This document shows, piece after piece, positions 5,355 through 8,355 of a stretch of DNA of 8,355 nucleotides. The notes beneath the pieces are model-generated. The model searched no databases, was not told the origin of the DNA, and saw nothing but the letters and a program-made list of their open reading frames with translations. Numbering within the stretch: position 1 is the first letter of the stretch; every line of letters begins with the position of its first letter. The stretch is from QZKY01 sp964488675 (GTDB lineage: Bacteria; Pseudomonadota; Gammaproteobacteria; Burkholderiales; Burkholderiaceae_D), in NCBI GenBank assembly GCA_964488675.1, contig CAZAWA010000083.1:1-8355 (forward strand). The letters are read 5' to 3'. Position numbers and translations under genes: made by a program.

Positions 5355-6170
5355 TCACTTCCAGATATCCGCCAGCCTCACCGCAGTCGGGAAATAGGCA
5401 TGCAACACCAGTCCGCACATCAACGCGACCAGCAGAGTGCAGGCAAACGGTTTCCAGGTCGCCTCGAGCACGCTGCCATGCCAGCTGCCCTGTGCCAGCG
5501 ACTTGGTGCGATTTTTCAGCGAGGCCGCCAGCGCGCCCTGCAACGCCGCATCCGATAAAATGACCGGCGCCTGATAAATCACATAGGCCGACGCACCCAG
5601 CACGACCGCAAGCAGGATCGCCAGCACCGCGATGGCAAGCATGATCACCAGTCCGCCATCATCGCCCAGCGCATCGGCAGCACCGCCGACGACATCGCCC
5701 ACTCCCGACCCCAGGCCGTCCGCCGCGCCGGAGGCGGCATCCGACACGGCAACAGACGCCACACCTTCAGTCACCCCGCCCGTGTCCAGATCGAAATTGG
5801 CCGACGCGCCGGCACCGGCAAACTCACCGCCGCCGCCACTTATCGGCGTCGCGCTGATACATGAACTGCCGTCCATTCCGACAATCGGAATGTCCAGTCC
5901 ATCAACCACGCTCGATCCGTCACCCGTACCGACAACGGAAGGCGTCACATACACCAGCCACAGCTTGATGCAGGCAAAAAACATCAGGTAGGAAAACAGC
6001 ACCGCCAACGGATAGCGAAAGGCGAAATTTTCTACATGCGCCAGCAACAGCAGTTTCGATGCCAGCGCACCGGTCGCGGCAGTCGCGACCAGGATCGCGC
6101 ACATATGCAGACGCAACGAATAGCGGTCGCGAAACCGTCGCAGGAAGGGAGATTTTCGTGCCCGCGCCAT
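5355..6170 (-). CDS. Uncharacterised membrane protein with Gly/Ala/Asp-rich insert
   Basis: Not assigned to a known family. The 271-aa product has an Arg/Lys-rich N-terminus (residues 1-19, eight Arg/Lys), which favours a cytoplasmic N-terminus. It has hydrophobic helices at about 21-43, 51-76, 173-199 and 240-261. Between helices 2 and 3 is a long low-complexity stretch (about 80-172) dominated by G, A, S, D and V, with repeated DG and GG steps such as GLGSGVGDVVGGAADALG. It has almost no basic residues and one cysteine (C104). Such a segment could be a flexible linker or self-associating surface, but this is inference. The ATG at 6170 lacks a clear Shine-Dalgarno. The gene begins 38 bp after the SIMPL-domain gene on the same strand with no terminator between, so the two are probably co-transcribed and may act together in the envelope. 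It ends about 155 bp before gnd. Confidence 0.7.
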   Translation of the reverse strand: MARARKSPFLRRFRDRYSLRLHMCAILVATAATGALASKLLLLAHVENFAFRYPLAVLFSYLMFFACIKLWLVYVTPSVVGTGDGSSVVDGLDIPIVGMDGSSCISATPISGGGGEFAGAGASANFDLDTGGVTEGVASVAVSDAASGAADGLGSGVGDVVGGAADALGDDGGLVIMLAIAVLAILLAVVLGASAYVIYQAPVILSDAALQGALAASLKNRTKSLAQGSWHGSVLEATWKPFACTLLVALMCGLVLHAYFPTAVRLADIWK

Positions 6171-6208
6171 CTGCGTGCAGGGTGTGCTATCGGCCGCTTT
6201 GTCGTCTG

Positions 6209-6976
6209 CTAGCCATTGGTCAGGAAATAATCGACCGTTACCACCACACGCACCTTTTTGTTGATATCGGACACCCCGGCAGCGGCCCCATCGCCGCCTT
6301 CGCCCTGCGAAGTCCGATCCCGGTCACTGATGGTGAACAGCCCTTGCGTCGCGCGACGGATCGATCCGATGCTGCTGCCACTGTCGGTCGCGAACTGGTT
6401 TGCCACTTCCCGTGCGGACTGGGTGGCACTGGCCATCATCTCGGGCTTGATCGCATTGAGCTGGGTGAAGATGAATTGCGGGCTGCTTCGATCCCAGTTG
6501 CCTTGCGACGCCAGCACCACGCCTGCAGCCACCAGTTTGTCAGTCATCTGGCTGACATTCCTGATCCTGTCAACCTCCGTCGAGCGCACCAGAATGGTGT
6601 ATTCAGCCATGTAGCGGAATGACGCCCTGCCTTGTTCGTAATCCTTGGCCTGACGATCCTCGATGCGCAGGTTCTGACTGGCGATGGCTTCCGGCTTGAT
6701 GCCGTTGGCGCTCAAAAATACCAGCACCTTCTTGCGCGCCTCGTCAGCGGATCGGTTTGCCTCTGCCAACTCATTGGCGGTGACGCGAACCCGAATCGGC
6801 CAGACTGCAAGGTCAGCCTTGATTTCCATTTCCGATACGCCACGCACCGTGACGAAGCGATCACCTTTCTTCATGCTGCTGATCGATTCGCCGAGAATCG
6901 TCGAACAGGCAATCAGCCCAATCGCCAGCGCCAGGGCTACCATGATTTTGGTGCCATTGTTATCGAACATCCACAT
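6209..6976 (-). CDS. SIMPL (DUF541) domain envelope protein
   Basis: A 255-aa protein with an N-terminal hydrophobic segment (about residues 11-29) followed by a SIMPL/DUF541 domain through to the C-terminus. The domain is recognised from the opening strand FVTVRGVSEMEIKADLAVW, the AEANRSADEARKKVLVFLSANGI helix region, the NLRI-DRQ-KDYE segment, and the closing KKVRVVVTVDYFL strand. Family members (for example E. coli YggE) are periplasmic or outer-membrane linked and tied to oxidative stress, but their biochemical role is unknown. The hydrophobic segment ends L21-I-A-C24, which fits a lipobox, so this could be a lipoprotein rather than a membrane-anchored protein. I chose ATG 6976 over GTG 6979 because AGGGG (6987-6983) is then 6 bases away. 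It is divergent from the exported hydrolase gene (129 bp apart) and lies upstream of the Gly-rich membrane protein gene. Confidence 0.85.
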   Translation of the reverse strand: MWMFDNNGTKIMVALALAIGLIACSTILGESISSMKKGDRFVTVRGVSEMEIKADLAVWPIRVRVTANELAEANRSADEARKKVLVFLSANGIKPEAIASQNLRIEDRQAKDYEQGRASFRYMAEYTILVRSTEVDRIRNVSQMTDKLVAAGVVLASQGNWDRSSPQFIFTQLNAIKPEMMASATQSAREVANQFATDSGSSIGSIRRATQGLFTISDRDRTSQGEGGDGAAAGVSDINKKVRVVVTVDYFLTNG

Positions 6977-6995
6977 CACCGTCCCCTTGAAAATA

Positions 6996-7007
6996 TTAAC
7001 CGGTCAA
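6996..7007. promoter_or_regulatory. Imperfect palindrome in the divergent intergenic region
   Basis: TTAACCGGTCAA is a 12-bp palindrome with one mismatched pair around a perfect ACCGGT core. It lies 20-31 bp upstream of the SIMPL gene start, between two divergent genes. It could be a regulator site, but a short palindrome like this may be chance. Confidence 0.2.
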
Positions 7008-7062
7008 GTTGCTGATTCACCAATGCACGGACGATTGTACGCCTGTTACCATTTGCTGTGAA

Positions 7063-7090
7063 TTGACACGAAGCGCAAACAACATATTTT
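7063..7090 (+). promoter_or_regulatory. Candidate sigma-70 promoter for the exported hydrolase
   Basis: A perfect -35 box TTGACA (7063-7068) is followed after 16 nt by TATTTT (7085-7090). Transcription would then begin near 7097, essentially on top of the GGAG ribosome binding sequence (7095-7098). That would leave little or no leader, so the real start may lie further upstream (for example TTGTAC at 7035-7040 with TGAATT at 7059-7064). Confidence 0.3.
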
Positions 7091-7105
7091 CCATGGAGCA
7101 ATAGC

Positions 7106-8101
7106 ATGCAAACAACGCCTCGAACTCTCTCTCGACGCATTTTCGCATTCGCCGCAACTGCGATCGCGACCCTCTCATTTGCCGCCGCCCATGCCGAAGC
7201 GCCGATGGCAAAAACACAGGTTCCCGGCTACTACCGCATGATGCATGGTCAGTTTGAAGTCACCGCGCTGTTCGATGGTGCCATCAGCCTGAATGTCAAA
7301 CGGCTGACGCATGCCAAACCGGAGGACATCCAGAAACTGCTGGCGCGAATGTTCGCCGGCAGCCAGAAGATGCAGACAGCCGTGAACGCATACCTCATCA
7401 ACACCGGCAAAAATCTGGTGCTGGTCGATGCGGGCGGCGGTTCCATCTACGGCCCGTCACTGGGCAATGTGCAAGCCAACCTCAGGGCTGCAGGCTACCG
7501 GCCGGAGCAGGTTGACACGGTGATCGTCACCCATCTGCATGGCGATCATGTCGCCGGGCTGATTGATGCCAGGGGCCTGGCGGTTTTCCCGAATGCCAAC
7601 ATTCTGGTCGACAAAATTGAACACGACTACTGGTCGTCACAAAAGAATGCAGACACCTCCCCACCGGAATGGCAGCGAATCTTCGTCTCGGCGCGCAACA
7701 CCGCCGCGCCCTATATCCGGCAGGGAAAATGGAAAACCTTTGCCCCCGGCATGCAACTGACGCCGGGGATCAGGGCCGTTGACGCACCCGGCCACACGCC
7801 GGGCCACACCGCCATCGCAGTCGAGTCCGATGGGAAGCGCCTGCTGATATGGGGTGATCTGGTACATAGCCATGCTGTTCAGTTTGCGCGGCCGGATGTC
7901 GCCTTCGACTTCGATGTCGATCCGAAGCGGGCGATCGCAACCCGCTTCGCGATTTTCAAGGCAGTCGCCGGAAGCGGCGAGCTGGTTGCAGGAATGCATT
8001 TGCCCTTCCCTGGCATCGGACGCGTGCGCGCGGAAGGCAACGACACCTACAGTTGGGTGCCCGTGGAATATTCACCGATGAGTGAATCGGTCAGAAAATA
8101 G
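7106..8101 (+). CDS. Exported metallo-beta-lactamase-fold hydrolase, methyl parathion hydrolase / lactonase-like
   Basis: A 331-aa MBL-fold enzyme. Residues 1-30 are a signal peptide: LSRR, then a hydrophobic Ala/Phe core, then AAAHA before E31. The mature enzyme is probably periplasmic. Metal ligands are all present: H143, H145, D147 and H148 in THLHGDHVAG, H230 in APGHTPGHT, D251 in WGDLVHS and H298 in GMHLPFPGIG. From memory, methyl parathion hydrolase has ligands H147, H149, D151, H152, H234, D255 and H302, a constant offset of four. The PGYYRMMHGQFEVTALFDG start and the HLPFPGIG-x-VRAEG ending are also shared with it. The natural substrate is unknown: relatives include organophosphate hydrolases and lactonases (some acting on acyl-homoserine lactones), so organophosphate activity should not be assumed. 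GGAG at 7095-7098, seven bases upstream, supports ATG 7106. It stands alone on the + strand, divergent from the SIMPL gene. The 3' flank is REP-like sequence. Confidence 0.9.
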   Translation: MQTTPRTLSRRIFAFAATAIATLSFAAAHAEAPMAKTQVPGYYRMMHGQFEVTALFDGAISLNVKRLTHAKPEDIQKLLARMFAGSQKMQTAVNAYLINTGKNLVLVDAGGGSIYGPSLGNVQANLRAAGYRPEQVDTVIVTHLHGDHVAGLIDARGLAVFPNANILVDKIEHDYWSSQKNADTSPPEWQRIFVSARNTAAPYIRQGKWKTFAPGMQLTPGIRAVDAPGHTPGHTAIAVESDGKRLLIWGDLVHSHAVQFARPDVAFDFDVDPKRAIATRFAIFKAVAGSGELVAGMHLPFPGIGRVRAEGNDTYSWVPVEYSPMSESVRK

Positions 8102-8107
8102 CTGAAC

Positions 8108-8188
8108 GGGGCATCAGGAATATCGGGGGCGACATCAGGAAGACCAAGGGGCAGCACGAAGAATCTCGAGGCGGCAGCAGGAAAGCCG
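8108..8188 (+). repeat. Degenerate ~20-bp tandem repeat downstream of the hydrolase gene
   Basis: Four imperfect units can be laid end to end, starting near 8108, 8127, 8148 and 8170. Each begins with a G-rich GGGGC-like block followed by A(T/G)CA(G/C)GAA. Examples are GGGGCATCAGGAA, GGGCGACATCAGGAA, GGGGCAGCACGAA and GGCGGCAGCAGGAA. No start codon or ribosome binding site suggests translation. The units run directly into the first palindrome of the REPIN-like pair. Confidence 0.35.
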
Positions 8189-8233
8189 GGGTCGGTAGTC
8201 AAATATCGCTTGCGATATTTTGACTCTGACCCC
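8188..8233 (-). repeat. REP-like palindrome, copy 2 (left arm of a REPIN-like doublet)
   Basis: A 46-bp palindrome. The ends GGGGTC (8188-8193) and GACCCC (8228-8233) pair. The inner arms AGTCAAATATCGC (8197-8209) and GCGATATTTTGACT (8212-8225) pair with one bulged T around a TT turn. Its right end GACTCTGACCCC is the reverse complement of the left end of copy 3 (GGGGTCAGAGTA), so copies 2 and 3 face each other. The hairpin lies 87 bp after the hydrolase stop and could also weaken transcription in both directions, although no clear T-run follows. Confidence 0.75.
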
Positions 8234-8307
8234 TAATTTTCCGTATCACTAAAGCAGAATTTTCCAGATCACAATAACCGACTGTTCCAACTCCGCATCC
8301 GTGAAAA

Positions 8308-8352
8308 GGGGTCAGAGTAATTTTCGCTGCGCGAAAAAAAACTGCTGACCCC
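8308..8352 (+). repeat. REP-like palindrome, copy 3 (right arm of a REPIN-like doublet)
   Basis: A 45-bp palindrome. GGGGTCAG (8308-8315) pairs with CTGACCCC (8345-8352), and the inner arms TTTTCGC (8321-8327) and GCGAAAA (8331-8337) pair around a TGC turn. It is inverted relative to copy 2, with 74 nt between them, and relative to copy 1 near nrdG. The window ends three bases later. A RAYT-type (Y1/HUH) transposase could lie nearby, but none is visible here. Confidence 0.75.
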
Positions 8353-8355
8353 TTT

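Noticed and set aside
5632..5991. 119-aa Pro/Ser-rich + strand open frame
   Set aside because: It is the reverse complement of the Gly/Ala/Asp-rich coding stretch of the membrane protein; low complexity explains its openness.
8188..8352. Two repeats as a CRISPR array
   Set aside because: Each unit is itself a palindrome, the two are inverted rather than direct, and there is only one spacer-like interval.

Overview
The window is ordinary GC-rich bacterial chromosome, most likely from a betaproteobacterium. That assignment is an inference from three things: the protein styles, the gnd-zwf-pgl order (which I recall from methylotrophic Betaproteobacteria such as Methylobacillus), and the GGGGTCAG-type palindromes scattered between genes. 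No tRNA, rRNA, CRISPR array or complete insertion sequence is visible.

Left part, + strand (1-1221): the tail of an anaerobic class III ribonucleotide reductase locus. A 62-residue ORF carries only the C-terminal glycyl-radical segment of NrdD (RVMGY followed by FN-GKK-EF-ER). About 250 bp later comes nrdG, the radical-SAM activase that would install the radical. Between them lie a strong intrinsic terminator and a REP-like palindrome, so the two genes no longer look tightly co-transcribed.

Next, + strand (1222-1944): a small AT-richer patch holds a candidate promoter, an inverted repeat and a small membrane ORF. Its natural reading frame has an amber stop at codon 3. A DUF3147-type four-helix inner-membrane protein follows and ends tail-to-tail with pgl; the two stop codons overlap.

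Middle, - strand (5199 down to 1941): a compact oxidative pentose phosphate operon, gnd - zwf - pgl, with a 2-bp gap and then a 1-bp overlap. It encodes glucose-6-phosphate dehydrogenase, 6-phosphogluconolactonase and a short 6-phosphogluconate dehydrogenase whose nucleotide-binding loop looks NAD-preferring. Together they take glucose-6-phosphate to ribulose-5-phosphate plus CO2.

Then, - strand (6976 down to 5355): a SIMPL (DUF541) envelope protein followed 38 bp later by an unrecognised membrane protein with a long Gly/Ala/Asp-rich insert. They are probably co-transcribed.

Right part, + strand (7106-8101): an exported metallo-beta-lactamase-fold hydrolase, very like methyl parathion hydrolase and related lactonases, with every metal ligand in place. 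The 3' flank (8102-8355) is non-coding. It contains a degenerate ~20-bp tandem repeat and two GGGGTCAG palindromes in inverted orientation, a REPIN-like doublet. The third palindrome sits upstream of nrdG. The most unusual points are the stand-alone glycyl-radical fragment, the REPIN-like family, the amber codon, and the SIMPL/Gly-rich membrane protein pair. I see no convincing wholly new multi-gene system.
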